NCBI RefSeq assembly: GCF_003335215.1
Contig: NZ_QPGB01000003.1
Coordinates: forward strand, 62,001-126,000
Length of the DNA stretch: 64,000 nucleotides
Origin: Parvibium lacunae
Lineage (GTDB): Bacteria > Pseudomonadota > Gammaproteobacteria > Burkholderiales > Burkholderiaceae_D
Reading direction: 5' to 3'
Part shown: positions 28,246 to 38,198 of the stretch, in pieces
Numbering within the stretch: position 1 is the stretch's first letter
How the letters are laid out: the number at the start of each line of letters is the position of its first letter
Position numbers and translations under genes: made by a program
Notes under the pieces: generated by a model
Seen by the model: only the letters and a program-made list of their open reading frames with translations
What the model was told of the DNA's origin: nothing
Databases searched by the model: none

Positions 28246-29687
28246 CGACCATATAAATCGTCTAGCCGGATAATGTCGTCTTCGCCCAGATAATCGCCAG
28301 ACTGGACCTCAATAATTTCTAGTGGCGTCTCTGACTGGTTGGATAAACGATGTTTTTGGCCCACGGGAATATAAGTACTCTGATTCTCTTTTAACGCGAT
28401 TTGCTGCTCGCCATTGACTACTGTTGCCGTACCGCTAACCACCACCCAATGCTCGGCGCGATGTTGGTGTAACTGCAAGCTAAGCGAAGCATGTGGCTTG
28501 ACCATAATCCGCTTCACTTGAAACCTCGGCCCTTGATCAATGGTTTCATACCAGCCCCACGGACGATGAACCCTGGTATGCGAATTTGACTCTACCCTCT
28601 CCTTAGCCTGCAAGGTGGCAACCAATGTCTTGACGGCCTGACTCTCTGCGCGGGATGCCACCAATACCGCATCAGCCGTTTCTATCACGACCAAATCACG
28701 CTGATCAGATACTGCAACCAACCGGTTACTGGCATGTACAAGACAATTTTGGCTACGCTGTAGCAACACGTCGCCGTGCTGCGCGTTGCCATCGCCATCA
28801 TGCGGAAGATGACGCCACAAGGCATCCCATGAACCTAAATCACTCCACCCCACGGCCAATGGCAGCATGGCAAGGGTATAACCGGCTGGGAGGCAGCGCT
28901 CGATGACGGCATAATCGATACTCTCAGCGGGGATTCGACCAAACTTGACCGGATCAGGCCGAAAGAATGCTCCATCTGTCGTCCCATCTGCCATTGCACC
29001 AAGGGAGGCATGATAGATCTCGGGATGAAACTGCTCGATTAGTGCTAACCAACGGGTCGCTTTTAAGATGAAAATCCCACTGTTCCAAAAAAAGTTACCT
29101 TGCTCAAGGTAAGCTCTAGCTGTCTCAAAATCTGGCTTTTCTTTGAACGCCAGCACGTCATAAGCGCGACCAGCCTGCTCTGCGCTACGCGGCTTACCCT
29201 GAATATAGCCGTAGCCCGTTTCCACCCGATCAGGTGGCACGCCAAGCAGCACTATCTGGCCTTCTGCCGCTAGCCTTGCTGCATTAAACAGAACCTCCTC
29301 GAAATGATTCTCTTGGGCGACCGCTTGGTCTGCAGGCATCACAATCATCACCGGATCAGTCTGCTTCACATCGCGCAAATAGAGTGCGGCTAGGGTTAGC
29401 GCAGGCGCCGTATTCTTCCCCTGTGGCTCTAGAATCAAATCTGCTTCTGTCTTAATTTCACGAAGTTGATCTAAAACCAAAAAACGGTGTGTTTCACTCG
29501 CTACAACAAGGGGGGAAGCAAATACAAAAGGGGCGCGTTGATGCAAACGTAACAGAGCCTGCTGCAGTAAAGTATGGGGGCCATCAAATGCCAGAAACTG
29601 CTTAGGGTAAGCGGCACGACTTAACGGCCACAGCCTTGTGCCACTGCCGCCAGAAAGAACGACTTGCTGTATGCTTATATTAGTCAT
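28242..29687 (-). CDS. manC: Mannose-1-phosphate guanylyltransferase / mannose-6-phosphate isomerase
   Basis: 481 residues, bifunctional type II enzyme. N-terminal GGSGTRLWPLSRAAYPKQFL is the GTP-binding pyrophosphorylase loop; GYGYIQ, FKEKPDF and NSGIFI follow. The C-terminal cupin carries RPWGWYE, then VKPHASLSLQLHQHRAEHWVVVSG, the metal site of type II PMIs. It makes GDP-mannose, the substrate of gmd. It is the last gene of the long minus-strand run, overlapping rfbC by 8 bp and ending tail-to-tail with the wbpM-like gene. Confidence 0.95.
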   Translation of the reverse strand: MTNISIQQVVLSGGSGTRLWPLSRAAYPKQFLAFDGPHTLLQQALLRLHQRAPFVFASPLVVASETHRFLVLDQLREIKTEADLILEPQGKNTAPALTLAALYLRDVKQTDPVMIVMPADQAVAQENHFEEVLFNAARLAAEGQIVLLGVPPDRVETGYGYIQGKPRSAEQAGRAYDVLAFKEKPDFETARAYLEQGNFFWNSGIFILKATRWLALIEQFHPEIYHASLGAMADGTTDGAFFRPDPVKFGRIPAESIDYAVIERCLPAGYTLAMLPLAVGWSDLGSWDALWRHLPHDGDGNAQHGDVLLQRSQNCLVHASNRLVAVSDQRDLVVIETADAVLVASRAESQAVKTLVATLQAKERVESNSHTRVHRPWGWYETIDQGPRFQVKRIMVKPHASLSLQLHQHRAEHWVVVSGTATVVNGEQQIALKENQSTYIPVGQKHRLSNQSETPLEIIEVQSGDYLGEDDIIRLDDLYGR

Positions 29688-30258
29688 ATTCAGGTAGATC
29701 TATAGATGGCAAGCTGACTAAATAGGGGGCTTGCTGGTCTCGTAAAGAAAGGATTGGTTCGGCAACGGCAGCGCTAATGCCGACTGGCCAGTGAATTGCC
29801 AATAAAGGATCATCCCAACGGATGATGCGCTCATAATCAGGGTCTCGATATTGTGAGACTTTGTATAACACCGTAGTTGCCTCTTCCAGGCATAAGAATC
29901 CGTGCGCACAGCCGGCAGGAACATAAATTTGCATCCCATTATCAGCGGAGGCATTTAACCCAACCCACTTTCCATAACTTGGTGAAGCCAAGCGTAAATC
30001 GACAACAACATCGTATATTGATCCTGCTAAAACACGCACTAACTTCGCTTGTGGCTGCTCAATCTGATAGTGCAACCCTCTGAGTACCCCTTTGGTGGAC
30101 GTAGACTGGACCTCCATCACAAATCTCGCGTCATATGCTAAATGCTCATCAACCACATCTTGCCGATATACCTCACGGAGTGCTCCTCGGTGGTCCACAT
30201 GTTCCTCTGGGTAAAAAATGAGCATACCCGCAATAGCGTCAGACCTGTGAATATGCAT
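29680..30258 (-). CDS. rfbC: dTDP-4-dehydrorhamnose 3,5-epimerase
   Basis: 192 residues from the ATG at 30258 (a GTG at 30267 overlaps rfbA). Cupin fold: DHRGALREVYR, then KGVLRGLHYQ with the catalytic His, DVVVDLR with its Asp partner, YVPAGCAHGFLCLEE and TTVLYKVSQY. It epimerises C3 and C5 to give the L-configuration before RfbD reduction. It overlaps manC. Confidence 0.94.
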   Translation of the reverse strand: MHIHRSDAIAGMLIFYPEEHVDHRGALREVYRQDVVDEHLAYDARFVMEVQSTSTKGVLRGLHYQIEQPQAKLVRVLAGSIYDVVVDLRLASPSYGKWVGLNASADNGMQIYVPAGCAHGFLCLEEATTVLYKVSQYRDPDYERIIRWDDPLLAIHWPVGISAAVAEPILSLRDQQAPYLVSLPSIDLPEYD

Positions 30259-30259
30259 C

Positions 30260-31132
30260 TTACTCACTTAAAATACTCAGCAAGTAATTACCGTATGCAC
30301 TTTTCATAAGCGGCTTGGCTTGCTTTGCAAGCTCCTCATTGCTTATCCAACCATTCCGCCAGGCAATTTCCTCTGGGCATGCGATCATCCATCCCTGGCG
30401 CTTCTGAATGGTGGCAATAAACTGAGATGCCTCCAGCAACGAATCATGGGTTCCGGTATCCAACCACGCCATGCCCCGTCCCATTATTTCAACATGTAGC
30501 TGCTGTTGCTTCAGATAGTGCTGATTAATATCAGTGATCTCAAGTTCGCCTCGAGCAGAAGGCTTCAACTGTGCGGCAATATCAATTACTTGTTCGTCAT
30601 AAAAATACAAACCAGTGACCGCATAATTACTTTTTGGTACAGCAGGTTTTTCAGTAATCGCGATCGCTCGACCTTCGTCACCGAACTCAATCACGCCATA
30701 CCGTTCGGGATCATGCACATGATAAGCAAAAACACTTGCACCAGTTCCCCGCATATCTGCCGTTTTTAACTGCTTGGGTAAGGCATTGCCGTAAAAAATA
30801 TTGTCACCAAGCACAAGCGCACTGGGTTGATTGTTAATGAACGCTTTGCCAATCACGAAAGCTTGGGCCAATCCATCTGGGCTCGGCTGCACCGCATACT
30901 GGATGTTCATGCCCCATTGACTGCCGTCACCCAACAAATCACTAAAGCGCGGCGTATCCTGCGGCGTGCTGATCAGCAATACGTCGCGTATACCACTGAG
31001 CATGAGTGTGGTTAGCGGGTAATAAACCATGGGTTTGTCATATACGGGCATGAGCTGTTTGCTCACGGCTTGAGTGACTGGGTAAAGTCGCGTACCAGAG
31101 CCACCCGCTAAAATGATGCCTTTGCGTGTCAT
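30260..31132 (-). CDS. rfbA: Glucose-1-phosphate thymidylyltransferase
   Basis: 290 residues from the ATG at 31132, whose ATGA overlaps the rfbB stop; this gives the usual RfbA length and start [45 protein letters not shown] and [15 protein letters not shown] are RfbA hallmarks. It makes dTDP-glucose, the first step to dTDP-L-rhamnose. Confidence 0.96.
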   Translation of the reverse strand: MTRKGIILAGGSGTRLYPVTQAVSKQLMPVYDKPMVYYPLTTLMLSGIRDVLLISTPQDTPRFSDLLGDGSQWGMNIQYAVQPSPDGLAQAFVIGKAFINNQPSALVLGDNIFYGNALPKQLKTADMRGTGASVFAYHVHDPERYGVIEFGDEGRAIAITEKPAVPKSNYAVTGLYFYDEQVIDIAAQLKPSARGELEITDINQHYLKQQQLHVEIMGRGMAWLDTGTHDSLLEASQFIATIQKRQGWMIACPEEIAWRNGWISNEELAKQAKPLMKSAYGNYLLSILSE

Positions 31133-32196
31133 GCCCTTCCCCCCTCGTATTGTTTTAATACCCATTCGCGATAAGCGCCACTTTGAACATTTTCTAGCCA
31201 CATGGGGTTATCCAAGTACCACTGTACCGTCTTACGGATGCCGGTCTCGAAGGTCTCAGCAGGTTTCCATCCTAATTCACGTTCAATCTTGCGGGCATCA
31301 ATAGCATAGCGGCGATCATGGCCAGGGCGGTCTTGCACAAAGGTAATCTGTTTTTTGTAGCTGCTACCGTCAGCACAGGGGCGCAGTTCATCAAGTAGCG
31401 CACAAACGGTATGGACGATCTCTAGGTTGGGTTTCTCATTCCACCCACCAATGTTATACGTCTCACCCAAACACCCTGCTTCAAGTACCCGACGAATGGC
31501 GCTACAGTGGTCTTTTACGTAAAGCCAGTCACGTATCTGCATGCCGTCACCATAAACAGGTAACGGTTTACCTGCCAAGGCATTCACAATCATGAGCGGG
31601 ATAAGCTTTTCTGGAAAGTGATAAGGCCCGTAGTTGTTGCTGCAGTTGGTGGTAAGCACGGGGAGCCCATAAGTGTGGTACCAGGCACGGACCAAATGGT
31701 CGCTCGCAGCTTTGCTGGCACTGTAGGGGCTGTTGGGCTGATACGCGTTGGTCTCGGCAAAGGGCGCGTCCTCTTTGGTTAGGGTGCCATAGACTTCATC
31801 GGTGCTGACATGCAGAAAGCGGAACGCAGATTTTTCAGGTTCAGGTAAACCACCCCAATAGGCGCGAACAACCTCAAGTAAACGGAAGGTACCGACAATA
31901 TTGGTCTGAATAAACGCTTCCGGGCCGTGAATGGAGCGATCAACGTGGCTTTCAGCCGCGAAATGGAGAATAGCGCGCGGCTGATATTGAGCGAGTAGTG
32001 ATTCTACTAGCGACGAATCCCCTAGATCACCTTTTACAAAAACATGACGAGGATCTTTTTGTAGACTGGCAAGATTTTCCAGATTGCCCGCATAGGTGAG
32101 CTTATCCAGATTCAGAACCGGCTCATCGCTTTGGTTCAACCAATCCAATATAAAGTTGCTGCCGATGAAACCAGCGCCGCCAGTTATGAAGATCAT
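31129..32196 (-). CDS. rfbB: dTDP-glucose 4,6-dehydratase
   Basis: 355 residues. [48 protein letters not shown] and [12 protein letters not shown] (Tyr-x3-Lys) are all RfbB-specific. It forms dTDP-4-keto-6-deoxyglucose. The order on this strand is rfbB-rfbA-rfbC-manC. It follows the WbuB-like gene after a 70-bp gap with no obvious terminator. Confidence 0.96.
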   Translation of the reverse strand: MIFITGGAGFIGSNFILDWLNQSDEPVLNLDKLTYAGNLENLASLQKDPRHVFVKGDLGDSSLVESLLAQYQPRAILHFAAESHVDRSIHGPEAFIQTNIVGTFRLLEVVRAYWGGLPEPEKSAFRFLHVSTDEVYGTLTKEDAPFAETNAYQPNSPYSASKAASDHLVRAWYHTYGLPVLTTNCSNNYGPYHFPEKLIPLMIVNALAGKPLPVYGDGMQIRDWLYVKDHCSAIRRVLEAGCLGETYNIGGWNEKPNLEIVHTVCALLDELRPCADGSSYKKQITFVQDRPGHDRRYAIDARKIERELGWKPAETFETGIRKTVQWYLDNPMWLENVQSGAYREWVLKQYEGGRA

Positions 32197-32266
32197 TGTT
32201 TCAATTTCGCTTTAAGTGTTTTATTGATCATTAACAACTTAAGTTCTATGAAATACCCGACATTGT

Positions 32267-33457
32267 TTAGGACATTAACGCTGAAACAATTTGTCGGCTA
32301 GTTTTCTCGACAGCAAATTGGCGTCTGAAAAGATTAGTACAACGCTCAGATAATTCTGGATCTGCATCTAGTTGATTTAGTAATTTTCCTGCGGCTTCTA
32401 GTAACTCATTTGGTTCATTAGTTTCACAGACTTGCCCAACCCGCTCTTGTCGAATCATTTCAGCTAGATCATTCCCTGCATTCACATTTGCCAAAACTGG
32501 TAAACCACACTGCATGTAAGTCAAGAACTTGCCTGGAATGTTATGGGACTTATGCCGAAAGTCTAATGCAACAATGCCTGCACTACATTGAGCATAGAGA
32601 TCTGGTATTTCATCTGGATCAATCTCATCAAAAAAAAGTGTATTGTCTAATTTCCTAGTTTTAGCGCTGGCCTTTAGGCGATTTAAATCACTACCCCGAC
32701 CAACAAACAAAAAGCCGATATCCGTACGATTTAGCAATTTTTCTGCCAAGTCCAGCAAGATGCCCATTCCCTGCGCGATACCCATATTCCCCGCATAGAC
32801 CAACACTTTGCGCCCAGCGAGTGATGTCTGATTTACCCGAATTGAACATTGAAGCTGAGCTGGCTCTGCGAGCCAATTTTGTAGTACTTCTAGTTGGTGT
32901 CCAGATTGCTTTATCCAATATTTAAAATATTGTCTGTTACCAGGAGTTTGAATCCCAATAACATCAGCAACCGCATATTGGTAGCGCGCCACCGCTTTAA
33001 AAAAAAGATAGGGCATGCCTTTGCCCATCAACCCCATATCAACAGCCCACTCAGGAAAAATATCCCGGACAATCAGATAACTCTTACAACGACTAATTTT
33101 TTTTAAGCGGCTGATGAGAGGGCCATGAAAGATTGAAGGGGCATACCAGACGATTCCATCCCAACGCTCATTTGCCAGCGGACTTTTTTTAAGCTGTTTC
33201 GCCATCGAAAATGGCATGATGAATTCATTGATAGTCCGGCGGATGTATCCGATATCTTTGGTTTGGGGCGCTTTTAAGCGCAGAATCGTTGCCCCATCAT
33301 AGTCTTCAAGACGCCATGGTTCGGGCAGGTCTGATGCTGGGAGCATCACCGTTACTGCATGGCCTTGTCGCACAAATTCACGGGTTAAGTCACGTAATTG
33401 CACAGCCCCCGATGTGCGCAAAGGTGGAAACGTGTCAGCGATTAAGGCAATTCGCAT
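32267..33457 (-). CDS. wbuB: Glycosyltransferase family 4, WbuB-like
   Basis: 396 residues, GT-B. N-terminal LIADTFPPLRTSGAVQLRDLTREFVRQGH and the YAPSIFHGPLISRLKK segment, then VYAGNMGIAQGMGILLDLAEKL and GKFLTYMQCGLPVLANVNAGNDLAEMI, are typical of WbuB-family enzymes, the presumed L-FucNAc transferases of fnl-containing O-antigen clusters. It directly follows fnlC, which supports UDP-L-FucNAc as donor. The linkage is not known. Confidence 0.8.
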   Translation of the reverse strand: MRIALIADTFPPLRTSGAVQLRDLTREFVRQGHAVTVMLPASDLPEPWRLEDYDGATILRLKAPQTKDIGYIRRTINEFIMPFSMAKQLKKSPLANERWDGIVWYAPSIFHGPLISRLKKISRCKSYLIVRDIFPEWAVDMGLMGKGMPYLFFKAVARYQYAVADVIGIQTPGNRQYFKYWIKQSGHQLEVLQNWLAEPAQLQCSIRVNQTSLAGRKVLVYAGNMGIAQGMGILLDLAEKLLNRTDIGFLFVGRGSDLNRLKASAKTRKLDNTLFFDEIDPDEIPDLYAQCSAGIVALDFRHKSHNIPGKFLTYMQCGLPVLANVNAGNDLAEMIRQERVGQVCETNEPNELLEAAGKLLNQLDADPELSERCTNLFRRQFAVEKTSRQIVSALMS

Positions 33458-33466
33458 CTTACTGAC

Positions 33467-34603
33467 TCAGTACTTTTTCCAAACGACACGGTTTACATAA
33501 TCAGTATAACTATGAATAATCCTGACCACTTTATCACTCACGTTGGGCATGTTGTAATCAGCCACCAGTCGTAAGCTACGCTCCATACCACGTTGCTGGG
33601 AAGCCAATATAGCCAGTCCCTGACGTACTCTCTCTACATCCAACCCCACCATCATGACTGCGGCCTCTTCCATTCCCTCTGGTCGCTCATGAGCTTCACG
33701 TAAATTCAGTGCAGGAAAGTTAAGGATAGAAGACTCTTCGTTGATCGTGCCACTATCTGACAAAACAGCCTTAGCATGCATTTGCAGGTTCACGTAGTCG
33801 TGAAAACCCATGGGCTTCATCAAGCGAACCAAAGGGTGGAACTGAGCACCTGTCGCGTCTACCCTCTTTTGGGTTCGAGGGTGCGTGGATACCACTACCG
33901 GCAAACCATGGTCTTCGGCCAGCGCATTGAGCACCGCCACCAGTTTGGCGAACGACTTGTCTGATTCGATGTTCTCTTCGCGGTGGGCACTCACCACAAA
34001 ATACTGCTCGGGCTGCAAACCCAGACGGCCAAGGGCGGTGGAGGCCTGAATTTGCGGCAAATAGTGATGCAGCACCTCGTACATGGGGCTGCCCGTCTTG
34101 ATGACTTGGTCGGGCGGCAAACCTTCGCGCAACAGGTAGTCACGGGCAATGGTGCTGTAGGTAAGGTTGATATCTGCCGTATGGTCCACAATACGGCGGT
34201 TGGTCTCTTCCGGAACGCGCTGGTCAAAACAGCGATTGCCTGCCTCCATATGGAAGATAGGCACTTTGCGTCGCTTGGCCGGAATGACCGAGAGACAACT
34301 ATTGGTGTCACCCAGCACCAGCATGGCATCGGGTTGCACTTGCGCCAGCACGCCATCTACGGCCGTGATGAGATTGCCAATTGTATTGGCCGCCCCGGTA
34401 CTGCCATCAGCACTGTTCAAAAAGAAGTCTGGCTTGCGTACACCAAGATCGTCAAAGAAGACCTGGTTCAATTCGTAGTCGTAATTTTGGCCAGTATGTA
34501 CCAGTACATGCTCACAATGCGTATCTAGCGCAGCGAGTACGCGTGACAAACGGATAATCTCTGGCCGTGTACCAACGACCGACATCACTCTCAGCTTTTT
34601 CAT
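33467..34603 (-). CDS. fnlC: UDP-N-acetylglucosamine 2-epimerase family, FnlC/WbjD (last step to UDP-L-FucNAc)
   Basis: 378 residues, non-hydrolysing 2-epimerase fold. VVGTRPEIIRLSRVL, HTGQNYDYELNQVFFDDLGV, LGDTNSCL, HMEAGNRCFDQRVPEETNR and SDSGTINEESSIL match the WbjD/CapG/FnlC group. It converts UDP-N-acetyl-L-pneumosamine to UDP-N-acetyl-L-fucosamine. It comes directly after fnlB with a 2-bp gap. The order fnlA-fnlB-fnlC is the standard one. Confidence 0.93.
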   Translation of the reverse strand: MKKLRVMSVVGTRPEIIRLSRVLAALDTHCEHVLVHTGQNYDYELNQVFFDDLGVRKPDFFLNSADGSTGAANTIGNLITAVDGVLAQVQPDAMLVLGDTNSCLSVIPAKRRKVPIFHMEAGNRCFDQRVPEETNRRIVDHTADINLTYSTIARDYLLREGLPPDQVIKTGSPMYEVLHHYLPQIQASTALGRLGLQPEQYFVVSAHREENIESDKSFAKLVAVLNALAEDHGLPVVVSTHPRTQKRVDATGAQFHPLVRLMKPMGFHDYVNLQMHAKAVLSDSGTINEESSILNFPALNLREAHERPEGMEEAAVMMVGLDVERVRQGLAILASQQRGMERSLRLVADYNMPNVSDKVVRIIHSYTDYVNRVVWKKY

Positions 34604-34605
34604 TT

Positions 34606-35736
34606 TTATACCTTGTTGGCCACAGTGTCCGGCTTTTCCCGGTCAAAGTTCTCGTTAGCCCATAGCATGACCACCATCTCATCACTTCCAACATTCGTGA
34701 TGTCGTGCGTCCAGCCTGGGATGGTATCCACTACTTGTGGGGCGTTGCCATTGATTCTCAGTTCAACTAATTCGTCAGTTAATAAGTGGCGGAAACGAAA
34801 CAGCGCTTCACCTTTAATGACAAGGAACTTCTCGGTTTTTGTGTGGTGATAATGCCCACCTCGAGTGATACCAGGGTGAGCGGTGAAATAACTGAACTGC
34901 CCACTGTCGTGTGTTTTCAGCATCTCAACGAATACACCACGGGGATCAGCGTGTTGCGTCACCTGATAAGAAAATTTCTCGTTAGGTAAGTAACTCACGT
35001 AAGTGGCGTAAAGGGCACGCACGAAACCAGTTCCGACACGCTCCGCCATGAGCGTCGAGCGGCAGTCCCCAAAGGCACGAATCTGCTTCGCAAGTTCACC
35101 CAGCGTGATTGTGTACTCAGGCGTAACCTGAGCTTGTACGCACTCACGTACCGGCGCTTGCAGAGCTGCAAGGAAGGCTGCGATCACATCATCCACGTAG
35201 ACTAGTCGCAAACTGGCCAAAGGGTCATTGATCTGAATCGGCAAATCCCGTGCAATGTTGTAACAAAAGGTGGCAACCACCGAGTTGTAGTTGGGCTTAC
35301 ACCATTTACCAAATACACCAGGCAACCGAAAAATCACACATGGATTGCCTGTTTCTTTTGTGAGTGCTTGAACAGCTTCTTCTGCGGCAAGCTTGCTACG
35401 CCCGTAAGCATTGTCTCGCTCGACCTGAGTAGATGACGCTAATACCAGAGGCACATGCCGCCCCCTGCTGATAACTTCCTGCTGTATCGCTTGGCACAAT
35501 GCAGAGGTTAATCCGGTATTTATTTGGGCAAATGCGGCTTCATCTGCTGGCCTGTTTTCACCTGCTAAGTGCACCACTGCATCAGCCTGAGCAACCAACT
35601 CGGGCAAGCGAACAGCGTCATCACCACGCACAAAGGTGGCGACACTCACATTTGAAAGCTCCTTCAAACGAACAATCAAATTTTTACCAACGAAGCCATT
35701 GGCACCAGTGACGAGTAAGCGACAGTTGGACAGCAT
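34606..35736 (-). CDS. fnlB: FnlB/WbjC/CapF bifunctional reductase-epimerase
   Basis: 376 residues in two domains. The N-terminal SDR part (LVTGANGFVGKNLIVRL, VVHLAGENRP, YGRSKLAAEEAV) is followed at about 240 by a cupin: FVEMLKTHDSGQFSYFTAHPGITRGGHYHHTKTEKF with metal-binding His residues, and GWTHDITNVG. CapF proteins epimerise at C3 with the cupin and reduce C4 with NADPH. Second step in UDP-L-FucNAc synthesis. Confidence 0.94.
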   Translation of the reverse strand: MLSNCRLLVTGANGFVGKNLIVRLKELSNVSVATFVRGDDAVRLPELVAQADAVVHLAGENRPADEAAFAQINTGLTSALCQAIQQEVISRGRHVPLVLASSTQVERDNAYGRSKLAAEEAVQALTKETGNPCVIFRLPGVFGKWCKPNYNSVVATFCYNIARDLPIQINDPLASLRLVYVDDVIAAFLAALQAPVRECVQAQVTPEYTITLGELAKQIRAFGDCRSTLMAERVGTGFVRALYATYVSYLPNEKFSYQVTQHADPRGVFVEMLKTHDSGQFSYFTAHPGITRGGHYHHTKTEKFLVIKGEALFRFRHLLTDELVELRINGNAPQVVDTIPGWTHDITNVGSDEMVVMLWANENFDREKPDTVANKV

Positions 35737-35744
35737 GATTCGGA

Positions 35745-36773
35745 TTACTCCTCAGCCTCGACCACATCACCATGAAGAGTCGCCTGCATAAAGCGCAGCT
35801 TCATAAGCAACGCCTGCATGCCAGGTATGTCTAGCCGGGTGGTGTTATGTGAGTTGTAATCAGCTGCTTCAGAGATCTTCACTTCGCCTTGTTCCACATA
35901 CTTCCCGTAATTAAGGTCGCGCAAATCAGGCGGCACACGATAATAGCCACCCAAATCTTCCGCAGCGACCATTTCCTCGCGACTCAGTAAGGCTTCATAA
36001 AGTTTTTCGCCATGGCGAGTTCCAATCACACGAACTTCATGGTCTGGCTTGCCTAATAACCCTGTTAGTGCATAAGCAAGCGTTTCAATGGTAGCTGCCG
36101 GAGCCTTTTGAACAAAAATTTCACCTGGCTTACCATGCTCAAACGCGTACAGCACCAAATCCACTGCATCATCCAGCGTCATCATGAAGCGGGTCATGGC
36201 TGGGTCAGTGATGGTGATAGGCTGGTTTGTACGAATTTGCTGGGTAAATAGCGGAATGACCGAACCACGTGAGCACATTACGTTGCCATAGCGTGTAACA
36301 TTAATCACGGTGCTATTGCTACTGCGTGATTTGGCCACAGCCACCTTTTCCATCATGGCTTTGCTGATACCCATGGCGTTGATGGGATATACCGCCTTGT
36401 CAGTGCTAAGCACGACGACCCGTTTGACACCACAGGTGATGGCAGCCTCGAGTACGTTTTCAGTCCCCAATACGTTGGTCTTTACTGCCTCTAGCGGATG
36501 AAACTCACACGAAGGCACTTGCTTGAGTGCAGCAGCATGGTAAATGAAATCAACGCCACGCACTACATTCAAAACAGATTGGTAATCACGCACATCCCCA
36601 ATGTAAAACTTGAGCTTTGGGTTGTTATACTTTTTTCGCATGTCGTCTTGTTTCTTTTCATCGCGACTAAAAATGCGAATTTCATCCAAATCAGAATCAA
36701 GAAATCGTCTTAAAACAGCGTTACCAAAAGAGCCTGTTCCACCAGTAATTAGAAGCACTCTGTTTTTAAACAT
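35745..36773 (-). CDS. fnlA: FnlA/WbjB/CapE UDP-GlcNAc 4,6-dehydratase / 5-epimerase
   Basis: 342 residues. LLITGGTGSFGNAVLRRFL, IFSRDEKKQDDMR, YHAAALKQVPSCEFHPLEAV and NAMGISKAMMEKV show the CapE/FnlA class, with Met in the place of the SDR Tyr (Ser-Met-Lys). RYGNVMCSRGSVIPLF also matches. It makes UDP-2-acetamido-2,6-dideoxy-beta-L-arabino-hexos-4-ulose, the first intermediate toward UDP-L-FucNAc. Confidence 0.95.
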   Translation of the reverse strand: MFKNRVLLITGGTGSFGNAVLRRFLDSDLDEIRIFSRDEKKQDDMRKKYNNPKLKFYIGDVRDYQSVLNVVRGVDFIYHAAALKQVPSCEFHPLEAVKTNVLGTENVLEAAITCGVKRVVVLSTDKAVYPINAMGISKAMMEKVAVAKSRSSNSTVINVTRYGNVMCSRGSVIPLFTQQIRTNQPITITDPAMTRFMMTLDDAVDLVLYAFEHGKPGEIFVQKAPAATIETLAYALTGLLGKPDHEVRVIGTRHGEKLYEALLSREEMVAAEDLGGYYRVPPDLRDLNYGKYVEQGEVKISEAADYNSHNTTRLDIPGMQALLMKLRFMQATLHGDVVEAEE

Positions 36774-36782
36774 AACAATCCT

Positions 36783-37577
36783 TTACATATGCTTATTTTT
36801 TAATGCCTCACGGCAGAGCATGACTTTTTGTTCTGGGGTTGGGTAGTTAATCAATACTGCCCGATATTTACCTTTAAAAACAAAGAGACTACCGGCTGCA
36901 GCTCCTACTACGCCCACAGTTGAAATGAGATCATTCATATGATCAAGAGAGCCGGCGCCACCTAGAAAAGTTACAGGCACTTTTAGTTCATGCTTAAACT
37001 GTTCTGCAAGTGCGACATCATAGCCCTGCATAACACCATCTCTATCGATAGAGTTAATCACAACTTCACCTGCTCCGGCCTCTTGGAGTTGCTTAGCCAA
37101 GGCTATTGGCTCTGAATTGTGAATCGTTTTACCATTGTGTGTACGTAGTTCATAGCCCTTCGCAAACAGACCAGTTCTCTTGCGAATATCCAGTACCGCA
37201 ACAACTGACTGCCGCCCAACCGCTGCCGCCATTTCACTTAGCAGAGATGGGTTAGCAATCGCTGCTGCACTCACAGCGACCTTTTCTACCCCCATGTCAA
37301 CAATACGAGCCGCTTGTTCTGCTGTTGTCACTCCACCGCCGTAGCATAGTGGCATTCTGCATTCTGCCGCCAATTTGGAAATAAGACTAAAATCTGGCAG
37401 TACCTTATTGACTGTGGCATCAATATCCAAAACCATCAATTCATCAGCTTCTTTTTCATTAAATATTCTGACTGCATTAATGGGATCCCCAACGTATTTT
37501 GGATCCTTAAATCCTTGCGTTTTTACCAATCCACCTTTATGAACCAACAGACAAGGAATAATTCTAGGGCGTAACAT
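36783..37577 (-). CDS. wbuZ: HisF-like cyclase subunit of sugar amidotransferase (WbuZ type)
   Basis: 264 residues, (beta/alpha)8 barrel of the HisF family: VLDIDATVN, PLCYGGGVTT, AVSAAAI, NSIDRDGVMQGYD and FLGGAGSLDH. Position 11, the catalytic Asp of true HisF (PCLDV), is Leu here (PCLLVHKGG), as in O-antigen HisF paralogues. So histidine synthesis is unlikely; with WbuY it would channel ammonia to WbuX. It abuts wbuY. Confidence 0.9.
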   Translation of the reverse strand: MLRPRIIPCLLVHKGGLVKTQGFKDPKYVGDPINAVRIFNEKEADELMVLDIDATVNKVLPDFSLISKLAAECRMPLCYGGGVTTAEQAARIVDMGVEKVAVSAAAIANPSLLSEMAAAVGRQSVVAVLDIRKRTGLFAKGYELRTHNGKTIHNSEPIALAKQLQEAGAGEVVINSIDRDGVMQGYDVALAEQFKHELKVPVTFLGGAGSLDHMNDLISTVGVVGAAAGSLFVFKGKYRAVLINYPTPEQKVMLCREALKNKHM

Positions 37578-38198
37578 TTAGTTAAGCTCCACAAAATTCT
37601 TTAACAAATTCTCACCCCAATGATGACTTTTCTCTGGATGGCACTGCACCCCATGAATATGCCCACGAGAGACTACCGCATCAAAATCCAGGCCATAGTT
37701 CGCTGTAGCTGCCACATCTTGCTTATCTAATGCATCGAAATAATATGAATGCAGAAAATAAAACTGTGGGGTCTCATTAAATCCTTCAGCAAACAATTTA
37801 CTTTCAGAGCTAGGCTGCAATTCATTCCAACCCATATGTGGCATTGGTAAAGTCGCTGTTTGAGGTTGATCTGCAAAAGCACGCACTCTGCCTGGAATCC
37901 AATTTAGGCCCGGCAGATCTCCCTCATCTGAACCCTCTGCCAACATTTGCATGCCAACACAAATACCTATCACAGGCACACTATGACTAAGAACCAATTG
38001 CTCTAACTTAGTGCGGATTCCTGACTCGTTGAGTCGCTGCATGGCATGGTCAAAATGCCCAACGCCTGGTAAAACCAAACGGGTAACATCAGCAAATTCA
38101 TCGGGTGATGATGCACGTCGTGCGTCTATACCAAGCCTCTTAAATAAATTTAAGAAAGCTTGGATATTACCGACACCATAATCCACGATACAAATCAT
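37578..38198 (-). CDS. wbuY: HisH-like glutamine amidotransferase subunit (WbuY type)
   Basis: 206 residues, class I glutaminase. VDYGVGNIQAFLNLFKRLG opens the protein, VIGICVGMQMLAEGSDE holds the nucleophile C80, and HGVQCHPEKSH holds H187 and E189, so the triad is intact. It releases ammonia for amidination of an N-acetyl sugar. It overlaps wbuX by 4 bp. Confidence 0.92.
   Translation of the reverse strand: MICIVDYGVGNIQAFLNLFKRLGIDARRASSPDEFADVTRLVLPGVGHFDHAMQRLNESGIRTKLEQLVLSHSVPVIGICVGMQMLAEGSDEGDLPGLNWIPGRVRAFADQPQTATLPMPHMGWNELQPSSESKLFAEGFNETPQFYFLHSYYFDALDKQDVAATANYGLDFDAVVSRGHIHGVQCHPEKSHHWGENLLKNFVELN

Noticed and set aside
36783-38198. hisF and hisH of histidine biosynthesis
   Set aside because: They lie with wbuX and fnl genes, HisF lacks Asp11, and no other his gene is near.
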